A stretch of DNA of 64,000 nucleotides, taken from assembly GCA_944739405.2 (NCBI GenBank), contig OX123197.2, positions 55,218,047 through 55,282,046 on the forward strand, read 5' to 3'. Source of the stretch: Euclidia mi (lineage: Eukaryota > Arthropoda > Insecta > Lepidoptera > Erebidae). Within the stretch, counting starts at the first letter, position 1; every line of letters begins with the position of its first letter. A model generated the notes under the pieces. It was not told the origin of the DNA and searched no databases. It was given only the letters and a program-made list of their open reading frames with translations. Shown one piece after another: positions 23,761-33,227 of this stretch. Position numbers and translations under genes: made by a program.

Positions 23761-24124
23761 AGGCAGCGATAACCTAGTGGTATCGGGTTCGAATCCACTG
23801 CGCGCACCACTGACTTTTCAGAGTTCTATGCGTATTTAATTGTTTGTTATTGCTTGCCCCATGCCTCGAAGAGCACGTTAAGTCACGTTAAGTCGTCGGT
23901 CCCGGTTGTCATAAAGATCTTTGACAGTCGTTGTAGGGCGTCAGTATAGACGTTCTAGATTGGTTTAGACACTAACGTCTAAACCATGGCACATTGCTAT
24001 CCCTTAGGGTTGCGGAGGTCTAACAGGCAGTCGCTCTGTGGGAAAGCTAATATTCAGCCAAATCTGGTTAGACTAATAAGCGGACCCCAGGTTAAAACTG
24101 GGATACGATAGTAGGATGATGATT
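23761..24124 (+). mobile_element. SINE-A copy, near full length
   Basis: It begins AGGCAGCGATAACCTAGTGG, with B box ATCGGGTTCGAATCCACTGC. The body has ACTTTTCAGAGTTC, CGTCGGTCCCGGTTGTC and GTCTAAACCATGG, and the tail has GGACCCCAGG and GATGATGATTA. It carries a short internal duplication of ACGTTAAGTC near 23876-23892. Confidence 0.88.
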
Positions 24125-24670
24125 AAGATTTAATTAATTAAAGAGTCTTAGATAAATACGGGTTCATTTGAAAGACCTGATATACCAGACAAAAAATATT
24201 TCGTCGTTCTCGCAAAGTTATCACTCCACAATTCGTTTCATTAGTAACAAAGGTGATGTCATCCCAAAAGCTAACAGTACCAGATGTATTCGCAACTCGC
24301 GGCAAACGTTTATTTTGGCAGCCATATTTTTTTGTTGATTTGTTGATATTTCTTATTAGTGGAGCTTGCGAGGCTTGGGACTTGTAAGTTATTTTATATT
24401 GTTGTATTTTTTATTAGATCGTGCTATATTTTGAGTTTTTTTTAACTAAAATACTATTTCGACTTTAGGAAGAATACACGTGTTGTTGTAACTTTACAAT
24501 AATTGAAACTAACGAACACAAACAACAGGCAAACTTGAAACAACATTTGTGGTTCGGACAGAATAGATCAGCTTTTCTCTAGGCCATCAAAGTAGGTGCC
24601 ATCATGCTATTATTATTAAATTTTATTTCTACGTATAATATGTATGTATTTACAAAAAAAAGTATAAATG
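24125..24670. other. gene-free AT-rich stretch
   Basis: No repeat or coding motif recognised. Confidence 0.4.
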
Positions 24671-24775
24671 TATGTTTATCCATTATCTAGTACCCATAAC
24701 ACAAGCTCTGCTTAGCTTGGGACTTGATGGTGATGTGGGTTTGTGGTAGAATATTATTATTATTGGCATGATGAC
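24671..24775 (+). mobile_element. LINE 3'-tail module (plus orientation)
   Basis: It contains CCATTATCTAGTACCCATAA and AGCTCTGCTTAGCTTGGGAC, then an (ATT)n tail. The reverse complement of the same module is at 28190-28320 and 46440-46495. At 28190 it follows a LINE ORF1, which identifies it as that family's 3' end. Confidence 0.75.
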
Positions 24776-25221
24776 TTTTGCTATGGGACTCCATGTGCGC
24801 TTAAGATCAGGCGGAATGGAGTCATTTTGAGACAGTGCTAAGGGCAGAGCACATTAATAAAGCCTGTACGCCATTCATGCAGTCAGATTGTTACCTATGA
24901 AAATAGTATCTGTACATATAAGTTATATTTCTAGTCGATCAAGGCATAAGATTAATTTGGTACATAGCAGAAAAATGTTTTCTGCTACAAACCTCCAACA
25001 AATTGGAGAAACAGCACCTAATTCATTTAACCTGGATCCTAAACTTGTTTCAAGGAACCTTGTTTGGGTCCAAAACTATGCGGGGAAACTAAAACAGAAC
25101 TAGTTAGTTTGACTGTGTTCTTGGCAACATCATATTATTGTGCTTAAATTATTTTATGATCTTGTGAATTTCAAGTTTCTATCAAAATACTAAAGAGATT
25201 GGCAAAATAATATTTTGTTGA
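24776..25221. other. gene-free AT-rich stretch
   Basis: Short frames without family resemblance. Nothing recognised. Confidence 0.4.
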
Positions 25222-25495
25222 ATGATTGAACTTGTTCTCGCTACTTGTTTCAATCACGTCGCGGGTTATCGTACTCGTCTTCAGGAAGAACTTTCCATAA
25301 ATCATATTGACTGGAAGTTTATTCCACCAGCATCACCACATTTCGGTGGATGTTGGGCAAGCATGGTCAAAGTAATTAAAACGCATCTCTTCAAAGTTAT
25401 AGGTCAGCAGATCCTCTCTTACGAAGAGCCTTTAACTGTCCTTGCACAAGTCGAGGCACTGATCAACTCGCGTCCGCTTCCAACTCAGTGAGATC
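25222..25495 (+). pseudogene. BEL/Pao integrase C-terminal fragment
   Basis: About 89 codons: NHIDWKFIPPASPHFGGCWASMVKVIK, ending with AQVEALINSRPLPTQ. The aromatic-PP-xSPHFGG and ALINSRPL motifs are diagnostic of the BEL/Pao integrase region after the catalytic Glu. The catalytic core is lost upstream and a stop follows. A stretch of 200 bp with no coding then leads to a purine-rich tract and a candidate LTR at 25706, so this is the 3' remnant of one element. Confidence 0.88.
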
Positions 25496-25691
25496 TAGCC
25501 TGAAGTTGGACCTACCTCTTAGTTTAAGTATTTAGTTAGTAGTTTTCGCTATTATTGCGTTGTAGTTTTCGCTAAAGTTAATTTAGATTAATTTATTGTC
25601 ATATCCCTGTCTTAGCCTATTGATGGGTTATGCGGTAGTACACCCAACATAGCTAAGATCAATTCTATTTTTTTTTAAAGGCAACCCTTTA

Positions 25692-26200
25692 GGGCCGGGG
25701 GGATATGGTAGCGCCATCTACCTTCCTATCTATAACTAATCGCACCAAGATCAATCGTTCCACGTACAAGTGTGAGCGATACCATATTTCCGTCTCCCTC
25801 TACCCCACTCCCTGGAAGAGGCACTGCCTTGCGCCTGATTCGTCGCCGCGATCGTGGACGCGAGGGACAGTCGAGAACATTCCGCTCACTGAGAACGCCG
25901 TCTCGTTCGTATCGCGCCGCACCGTTGTATGTGATTTATTACCAAGGAAAACCCGCTCGCGAGTGAAGTGAAAACAAGCAGCTGCATCACGAAACCACCA
26001 GGAGACTGCCCTACGGAAACGAAGAAGGTTATATAAGGTAGGTGCCCTCCATCTTTGAAATATCCTATACCCACTCAATCACCTCATCCCCTAACCACCT
26101 CCTAGGCGGCGAAGAACCGCTATCCTCTCTATACAGTCCATTTCCTTCTCCAAGTCGCCTAGAACCCTACCCTACGGTTTCGGTGTAACGCCGAACCACA
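25692..26200 (+). mobile_element. polypurine tract and candidate 3' LTR of the BEL/Pao remnant
   Basis: The purine-rich run GGGCCGGGGGGATA (25692-25705) is followed by TGGTAGCGCC and, 495 bp later, an end at ...CGAACCACA (26200). The TG...CA ends, GC-rich interior and position after BEL integrase fit a 3' LTR. No second copy is present to prove the limits, so they are estimates. Short frames within it are not genes. Confidence 0.6.
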
Positions 26201-26246
26201 AGGTATGCCTTTAAGTCTAATTAAATTTTGTAAAATATTTTATGTA

Positions 26247-26380
26247 AACAGAGTGACTGTACTTTGGAAAAGTTAATATTCTGTAAAAACTGGTTAGATT
26301 AGAAATGGGACACCGGGCTTCTAATCGACAAGTCTTTGATGCAACCGGGGTAACGCTAGGACGATGATGGTGATGATACA
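26247..26380 (+). mobile_element. SINE-A 3' part
   Basis: It has GAGTGACTGTACTTTGGAAA, ATATTCTGTAAAAACTGGTT, GGACACCGGGCTTC and the GATGATGGTGATGAT tail, matching the 3' half of 23761-24124. It begins directly after the LTR remnant. Confidence 0.75.
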
Positions 26381-26430
26381 GAGTGATTCCAAACTAACCT
26401 GATAGCATTTATGTTGTTACTATAGCAGCT

Positions 26431-26680
26431 AGCAGCGAAAACCTAGTGGATATACCAACGGACTGCCATGCAGAGGGTATCGGGTTTGAATCCACGGCGC
26501 GCACCACTGACTTTTCAGAGTTACGTGCGTATTGAATTGTTAATTATCGCTTGTATCGTGCCTCGGAGAGCACGTTAAGTCGTCGGTTCCGGCTGCCATG
26601 AAGATCTTTGACAGTCGTTATAGGGTGTCAGTACCTTTAAAATAAACTGACACTAGTCTAAACCATGGAATATCGCTATC
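26431..26680 (+). mobile_element. SINE-A copy, 3'-truncated
   Basis: GCAGCGAAAACCTAGTGGAT head, B-box GGGTTTGAATCCACGGC, body with CGTCGGTTCCGGCTGCC and AAGATCTTTGACAGTCG. It stops at ATATCGCTATC (26680), where a Helitron-like fragment begins. Confidence 0.85.
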
Positions 26681-26790
26681 AAAGGAACATACATGCCACA
26701 TTTCAGCTTAATGTGCCCTCTAGTTTTTTCTGTGCGTTGTCTGTCAGTCATTCAGTAACCCAAGTATTTACATATGCAGATGTTAGTCTA
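26681..26790 (+). mobile_element. Helitron-like fragment
   Basis: AAAGGAACATACATGCCAC and GTCTGTCAGTCATTCAGTAA match 4870-4975. It is joined directly to a truncated SINE-A, marking a rearrangement or insertion point. Confidence 0.5.
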
Positions 26791-27224
26791 AAAGTTGAAA
26801 TAATATACATACCTCTACATCTTATTCATCATAATCCGTTTTGTAGTTTTGGAGTAAATTAGTAATAAACTGTCATGGCAGTCTTGAATAAACAGACTTT
26901 GCAGCAAACGTAGCATTCCCAGCTGAATTAGAACGTTGTATTTAGACTTACGTCGACATCTCACTTTAAACAGAAGCGTGTCAAATATTCTGACGACAAA
27001 CCGCAATTCAACAGACGCTATGTATAACGAAATACCTGTTCCTTTGAATCCAACATTAAAACACTAAGCTTTAGTACAACATTCATATTTGTCATACTAA
27101 ATTGAGCGGCAATGCTACATGAGAACATAATTTTACTCCTTTAGAAATGTATTTTATGAAACTAAGGAGAGAGTGATGATATTGGTAGGTAAGTTATGGA
27201 ACAGTTCTTGTAATGTATCATAAT
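26791..27224. other. gene-free stretch
   Basis: No gene or repeat recognised. Confidence 0.4.
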
Positions 27225-27300
27225 GGCAGCCTAGAGACGTCCACTGCTGGACATAGGCCATCGCCAAGGTTCTCCAAACAGACCGATCTTGAGTCGCCTC
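27225..27300 (+). mobile_element. RTE-like LINE tail fragment
   Basis: CGTCCACTGCTGGACATAGG and CCATCGCCAAGG belong to the conserved 3' coding end of RTE-type LINEs in insects. Only about 75 bp remain. Confidence 0.6.
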
Positions 27301-27490
27301 GAAAGATCTTATATACATAATAATTATGATCATTATTATAACTACTCGTATAACCAGTTTTACACAATGTGCACGGTTTTGAAGGTTACTTTTGTTCCAG
27401 AATGTGCATCTATGGTTATTATATCAAGGCTTAAAAACAAAAGAATAAAAAGAAGGTACAAAGAAGTCTGAATACAAACTTATATTTCTC

Positions 27491-27565
27491 TTAACCCGGC
27501 GAGAATGTGGTGAGAAAAAGGTACACGAAGTATGTGGCAGGGTAAATTTTACCCATATGTATGAA
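27491..27565 (+). mobile_element. piggyBac-like terminal sequence
   Basis: TTAA (27491-27494) is followed by CCCGGCGAG and, 37 bp further on, the palindrome GGGTAAATTTTACCC (27540-27554). The TTAA plus CCCGGCGAG start and a nearby GGCAGGGTA palindrome are what I recall of lepidopteran piggyBac-like ends. A related palindrome, GGGTAAAACTTACCC, lies at 29841-29855, possibly the other end. Confidence 0.5.
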
Positions 27566-28150
27566 TGCATACTGTAATGTAATTATATCCATTATATTTA
27601 AAAATTTACTATTTTATTAATTTTTATTTCATAAATTTTAATATAAAATAAAAAGAAAACATTGTAATATTCTCTTGTATATTTATACATTTTACAGCAA
27701 ATAGGAAAAAAGGAATTAACCATACACAAAAATAAGGAACCTCAGAAACCGTAACAAATGTTAAAATTGCTTCTTATTTTTTTAATAATTGCACTTTAGT
27801 CGTTTAACTCATGAGATCTTCTTATAAACAAAATAAATCAACTATATTTAAATCAGTCTTAATAGTTCTTTTTTCAGTCTTAAAAATTTGCACAATAATT
27901 GCAAAAGAAAATAGCACGTTCTTTACATATGGTTTTTCCACAGCGCTTCCAACTATGTTTAGCTTTGAGGTCTTCCTTAAAAGGACAGTCACGTCACCTG
28001 ACAGCTCCTCCAGAAACATTTTTTGATGCTGACCTTGAGGGTTCAACAAGTTGAGTGGGAATACGCTCACGAATATATATCGGCATATTCATTTTATATT
28101 TTCGCTGGCGTAAATATTCGTAGACCAGAAACAAATCAATTCATTTTCTT
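27566..28150. other. gene-free AT-rich stretch
   Basis: The frames at 27811-28070 occupy both strands and show no domain. It may be the interior of the piggyBac-like element. Confidence 0.4.
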
Positions 28151-28189
28151 TTTTTTATATAAGTATAAATATAGACACAATATAATTAA

Positions 28190-28320
28190 ATACACGCAAC
28201 ACCATCTAGCCCCAAACTAAGCAGAGCTTGTACTATGGGTACTAGACAATGGATTAACATACATATTTTTAATTATGATAGATACCTTACAGAATAAACA
28301 TACATACAATATACAATTTT
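28190..28320 (-). mobile_element. LINE 3'-tail module (minus orientation)
   Basis: The reverse complement of the 24671 module: CAAACTAAGCAGAGCTTG and TACTATGGGTACTAGACAAT on the plus strand. On the minus strand it directly follows ORF1, giving ORF1-3' UTR with no ORF2. Confidence 0.75.
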
Positions 28321-28334
28321 TGTTAGTAAGTATA

Positions 28335-29438
28335 CTTATGACATATTTTAAAAAACTTGCACGATGATGCTGTGCGTTCGTGTGGCACTTGTCCGCGAAA
28401 GCGACGGAACACCACACCATTCGGCCAAAAGTCCTCCTTCATGACGACATGTAGATAGCAGGTCGGGATCCGCACCACAAACGCCTTGAAGTTGACATTA
28501 CGGCGCGACTCCAGCAACTGCACTCTCGGCACGTACTTGGCCTTTTGACGTACGTACTCTGCGATGTCCCCCGCCGTCGTGGTGTAGAACAGGTGAGAGA
28601 TGTACACGGGTGTGTTTGGTGCGGCGGTGCGCAGGTTTGCACCAGGCTCCACAGGAGCCGTGCCGCAGCAGTTCTTGACGGTTTTCTGACGACGCTTCTT
28701 TTTCTGCACCGTCACAAAACCATCATCAGCTACATCGTTCCTCGATGCCTTCTCCGGCATAAACTTCTTAGTAGCAGCAGGGGTGCTAGCAATTACTCGC
28801 TGCGCCTCTTCTTTTTCAGGTCGCGCGGCGATACTAGAAGGAGCCGCGGGGGGCGGGGGCAGGGCTGCGCGGCGCTCGGGTAGCGCACTCAGCAGTCACA
28901 ACATTCCGCGGCGACAAAACTGCTGACGCGAAACTTTGGACTGACGTATCAACGCAGGCCCCTCTGCGCGTGTTGATGTTACTACGCGCCGGTGATGCAA
29001 CTGCATTACGTAGATCGTCCACCTCCATGCGCAAGTGTGCGATGGTTTCCTGGGATGCTTCCAATTTCTTGTTCACATCCGCTAAACTTGCCTTAAGAAA
29101 GACGATGTCTCTCAAGAGGCTTGTGACATCGACGTGGTCGAAGGTGACGGGAGGCAACTTGTTCAAGTCCCTAGCCACAAACGTCGGCACATCGTCACAG
29201 GATCGCTCTCCTTCAGCAGCGTGATAATATCCTGCAGACTTTTCTTCGTCCCGTCACGCCTGCGGGACAGCGTCTGATCGCATTTGTTTATCGACCTGTA
29301 CGCAAGCAGCTTGGCAGCCGCTATTTCCTCCTCGCTGAAGTTTGAAGCACAGATCTGAATAGCCGAGACTTCGTCCAAAACATCCAGCTTCTGTTGCAGG
29401 AACGCCAGCAGCTCGTTCGCAACAAGTTTGTCACTCAT
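28335..29438 (-). pseudogene. LINE ORF1-like protein (three frames)
   Basis: Minus strand from ATG at 29438. The N-terminal part (MSDKLVANELLAFLQ..., a helical domain of about 85 residues) shifts frame near 29170 into VARDLNKLPPVTFDHVDVT and a heptad-rich coiled coil (about 29000-29110). It shifts again near 28800-28840 into a Lys/Arg-rich linker (VQKKKRRQK). It ends in a compact alpha/beta segment with PVYISHLF, DIAEYVRQKAKYV and a final EDFWPNGVVFRRFRG. I recognise this as a multi-copy, ORF1-type nucleic-acid-binding protein of non-LTR elements. Coiled coil followed by an RRM-like fold matches that role, but the exact clade is uncertain. Two frameshifts make this copy dead. No reverse transcriptase follows. 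Confidence 0.65.
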
Positions 29439-29900
29439 TGCGATAAAAATTTGCGAGCGTCGGCTTGCGCCGCGCTAAACAATAAAATTAATTATTTCTA
29501 CGCGTTACACGTCCGCCTCAGAGCGCGGTACATTTATTAAAAAAACAAGCCCGAATTGGAATTTTATCATCAAACACACCCCTATTTTCATCGTCATAAC
29601 TATCTGTCCGCTACTGGCAGCCTGCTCCGTTTTAGAACTAATTTCGTGCCTTGCTACAGTGATCAGAGCCACCTTCAGAATTAAATTCTTCGAAAAAATC
29701 GTTCAGCACTTCCTCCAACGTTAAATCTGATTCGTTCCTTTATCATTTTGAAGAAAACTTAATAAATAGTGTTATTAGCATTTAAAATTCAAAAAATAAA
29801 TAAAAACAAATTTCAAAACACATACACCAGCCATATGGCAGGGTAAAACTTACCCGAGACAGGTTGGCACACATATAACTTCCACGTAGACGCACGTGAG
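29439..29900 (-). pseudogene. LINE 5' leader, then a piggyBac-like N-terminal remnant
   Basis: 29439-29560 holds a GC-rich leader upstream of the ORF1 ATG. Beyond it, on the minus strand from about 29745, an open stretch encodes LTLEEVLNDFFEEF followed by an acidic, Ser-rich segment that ends at a TAG near 29650. An acidic N-terminus of this kind with an EEVL-type start is found in piggyBac-like transposases. The palindrome at 29841-29855 fits a piggyBac-like subterminal region. The link to the 27491 end is inference. Confidence 0.35.
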
Positions 29901-29964
29901 AGATATGTAATGATATTTAGGCTGTGGCCTGAAATTACTGATATCCAATTATTTATACATAATA

Positions 29965-30721
29965 TGTAAGAGGATAGTGGCAGTTAAATGACACTGACAT
30001 GACGTCTGACAGTTAAACTGTCAAACCTGTAAATAAGGTGTAAGCTGGCTATATAAGTTGACAGGCTCGGCTAGCTCCTCCTATTCACCTTCGACGACTG
30101 TTCAGGTACGATATGGTTCTGACTATTTAACTGCCACTGTATTTAAATATTCTGTGTTGCTTGTTCTTTTGTGTAATCATTTAGGCAACAATGTAAGATG
30201 GTGTAATCATTATCTTATTGATATTGTGGGTAGTTTGATCGTTTGTGAGATATTAAAGATTGTAATATAGGACAGAACAATATACTATGGATCAAGTTGT
30301 ATCGAGATTACCGAGATTGTAGGTATATAATGAATCTCATTATACGAGTATACCACAGGTATATCATGAGATTCATTATATACCTGTGGTATACATTTAG
30401 TAAATTGTGTTGATGCTAAATAATGCTTATTATGTTCTGTTGTAAGACAGACCTTTCTAGTAATATAAAACTACCCACAACATTGATATTTGATATAAAT
30501 TGGCTGTACCACTGTTTGTTAATTATTACTTATTGAAAATAATGACCAAGAGTTTTATTGCCTGTTCTTTATCTTGGTTCTATGCCTTTGCTTTGCGAAC
30601 TGGGCCCTAAATGTAAATGTAGAATCACGACGTAATCTAAAGATTTATCCTTGTGCCAAACTGAATAAATGAAAGTATGATTTGATAGTTGTCTCTGTTA
30701 TTTATCAAAACTGTCTCTACA
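29965..30721 (+). mobile_element. candidate LTR (757 bp)
   Basis: It starts TGTAAGAGG and ends GTCTCTACA, giving TGTA...TACA inverted ends. A TATATAAG box lies at 30050-30057 and AATAAA at 30664-30669, in the order expected of U3-R-U5. After the end, GACATCAGAAGTG at about 30745 could lie in a primer-binding/leader region, and a short open segment with EPMILPKPVTVQL follows, possibly gag. No second LTR was found, so this is a 5' LTR of a truncated element or a solo copy. Confidence 0.55.
30321..30394. repeat. overlapping alternative inverted repeats
   Basis: 20-bp arms 30321-30340 / 30366-30385 (AGGTATATAATGAATCTCAT) are perfect. A second pair, 30350-30365 / 30378-30393 (TATACCACAGGTATAT), is also perfect and overlaps the first right arm, so the two hairpins exclude each other. 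They lie inside the candidate LTR. Confidence 0.9.
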
Positions 30722-31589
30722 CTATAGGGAGCTTTCCTGATTCTGACATCAGAAGTGTGATAAATTTGCGCCCACAATACTAATACATCCAATTGCAAGT
30801 TCCAGAGTCACCTCATCGTGAACCCATGATTCTGCCTAAGCCCGTCACCGTTCAGCTGACGACGGAGAACGATTGCCCTACGATCCAGTAGCAACGATGC
30901 CGAGAGCAAGCCGGTGGATGAGTACCGACTACATATCTTAACGATCTGCAACAGTATGCTGAAGCCAACAGCAACAATCAACTGCAAACGCTGGTAATGT
31001 ACTTCCACCAAGATTATATGTATAGGCATGAATGGTCGAAAAATATGACTATTGTGTTAATGTGGTACCAGGTTATTTTAACATGTTCATCAAAAATGTA
31101 TCTGAGTATAAAACTATGTAGGTAATAGCGAAAAAGTTACAGAAAATGTATAATAGATTTATTTTGATTGTAGCCGATATTGTTCTAATCTGTTGGAATT
31201 TAAATAGGAAACATTTGTAGTGATTGACCGAGACTCGGTATGAGCATTGGCTGTGTTGTGCTTTGTTGATAACTCTTTCTAGTGTACTGATTAGCGTAAT
31301 CGTCCTGCATATTTGAATTCCAAGAATGAAGTACTCTGACGAATCTTTTCATTACGAGTTGAATATGAAATTACGGTAGGTAGAATACATTTCAGAGGTT
31401 TCTTCATTAATTTTTCGTTGGCTGTGTATTCATTACATACAGACCAATATTGCGATGTAGAAAGGTGCCTTAGCTCTGTTCGATAAGCTGTAGTTAAATT
31501 TTCGCCACAATTACGAAATTAATCAGTTCATGCTATATAATTTTATTAAATCGGATCCAAACTATAACGAAAAAAAAAAAAAGAATATT
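30722..31589. other. LTR-flanking DNA without a supported gene
   Basis: 30722-31030 may be leader and gag remnant of the element whose LTR ends at 30721, but no retroviral motif is present. 31030-31589 is AT-rich with nothing recognised. A 14-nt A run lies near 31569. Confidence 0.4.
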
Positions 31590-32110
31590 TTAAAGGGTAA
31601 GCTCATGTACCCGTGTGTCGGAGGGTAGGCCATCGCCGAAGCATTCGTCACCACCCTCCGACGGGCATTGGCCCGCCAGATGGTTAGGCGGGCCCCGAAC
31701 AAAACCCCCTTGTCGGCGGATTAAGGTGTTGGGCTCCGCCGCCAAAACACCCAGCAGCCGCAGAGGATAGGGAGGACGGGAACGCAACACCGCATCTCCT
31801 CTTCCTCTGCGGCCCCACCGCGACGCATCGAATGGTGCGCACCCATTTGGTCGCGGGAGATAGGGCGCACGGCAACGCAATACCGACACGCCTCTCCTCC
31901 CACGACTGCACCCGACTGCGAGGGACAGACAGAACTGTCCCCCGCACCCGCACCGTTGGACGCATCCTGCGCAGGCCCCTCCAAGCCCACGCGGAGCGTC
32001 CCCTCCTGGATCCCTCTTAGCTTCACCGCGGGTGACCAATCCACGGTTACTGAGCCCCCCCCACCACGACAAGATGGAGATCCCACGGGAAGGGAACGGG
32101 GGAGGGTTTA
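31590..32110 (-). mobile_element. GC-rich block, possibly from an R1-type LINE
   Basis: About 520 bp with sharply higher GC than its surroundings and overlapping open frames on both strands (up to 160 codons), which is expected from low stop frequency alone. On the minus strand the leader-like CTTGTCGTGGTGGGGGGG and the proline/arginine-rich translations resemble 5' regions of lepidopteran R1-type retrotransposons. No RT or endonuclease motif is present, so the assignment is weak. Confidence 0.35.
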
Positions 32111-32345
32111 ACCTCTTGAATGTGTTGCCCTGGAGATGATAAGACTACGAAACTGTATATTTATCTTCAACATATCTTTGAAATATACTCGTATTTTTAA
32201 CTGGTTAATAATTGTTTATGGTACTAAAATGTATTTATCGAATTACAAATAACACACTTTCTATAATTGTTTAGTGAGTAATTGTTATGTACCCAGATAA
32301 TTTCCACCAGTTTACTTGCAATAGACATACTTATGATTTTGCCAC

Positions 32346-33070
32346 TGTAACGTATGTCTGGTACTTACCGCGTTGCGTCACAGTACCGCCCATACGCTCG
32401 GCCAATCAGAGAAAGCCATCGTCCGCGCTCGTAAGTTTTGCCTTTATTTGGTAATGCGCCGACACCAACGCTGATGGAGGGCCGGTATATAAAGGGGCCG
32501 ACAGAGAGGCCGTCTACTCTACACTAACCTACTACCGTTACTCTATTCTGTACCGCTATATCTTTATACATTCTACGTGTATCCTGATCCCAGCTGTGGG
32601 TAAGTTACTACATTTACTGCGTTAGTGTACTGCCCATCTCTCTACCTGCTAGCTGAGGCCGGCTGACGCCGCCTGCCTGACTCTATTGGTTGTGGCTTTC
32701 CTAATGCTGTTTCCCTTGAGGTTCCAGGTTCACGTTAAGACTCCGGCTACGCTCCTAGACCGCTACACCTGCTGCACCGCCTTCGGCGTCACTTCTGCCG
32801 AAGAGTCTAGCCTGCCCGCTCATCGCACACACACCGCCGGCACCTGCCAGCTGAGCCAACGTCAGTGAGGACCTGTACCGCTACGCGCAGCCTTCGAGCA
32901 GCCTGCCTACACACTACCGGAGGGAACAGCGTGGGAGACTGCAGCCCTTAGTGTTCAGGCCAGTGTCGTGTTGTTGGTCGGTCATACTCGTGGCAAGGGA
33001 AGTGAGGCAATACTCGGCAAATAAACGCATCTAGATCCTCTACTGCGTTTTACTACCAGAACCCGTTACA
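32346..33070 (+). mobile_element. solo LTR, 725 bp
   Basis: It starts TGTAACG and ends CGTTACA, giving 7-bp perfect inverted ends. It is flanked on both sides by CCAC (32342-32345 and 33071-33074), a 4-bp target duplication. TATATAAA at 32486-32493 and AATAAA at 33020-33025 mark promoter and polyadenylation sites. No internal retroelement DNA adjoins it, so it is a solo LTR left by recombination between two LTRs. Four-base duplications are usual for Gypsy-type integrases. The frame at 32686-32868 inside it is not a gene. Confidence 0.9.
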
Positions 33071-33227
33071 CCACTTTGATTTCTATTGGAAGAACAAAAC
33101 CAAATAGCTTCATTTTGCCTCAGAGGCCCACATTTGAATGACACGTTGTCGTTCAAGATAACCTATGAGTTTTGTATAACTATTACTACAAGCGAACTTT
33201 TGTGTGTAGGTACAGAAATACTCTATA

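Noticed and set aside
25705..26078. Overlapping Arg-rich frames on both strands
   Set aside because: They fall inside the candidate BEL LTR; base composition explains them.
31590..32086. 160- and 121-codon frames on the minus strand as possible genes
   Set aside because: They lie in a short GC-rich block where stops are rare in all frames; no domain or consistent homology was seen.
32686..32868. 60-codon frame as a small gene
   Set aside because: It lies wholly within the solo LTR and has no family resemblance.
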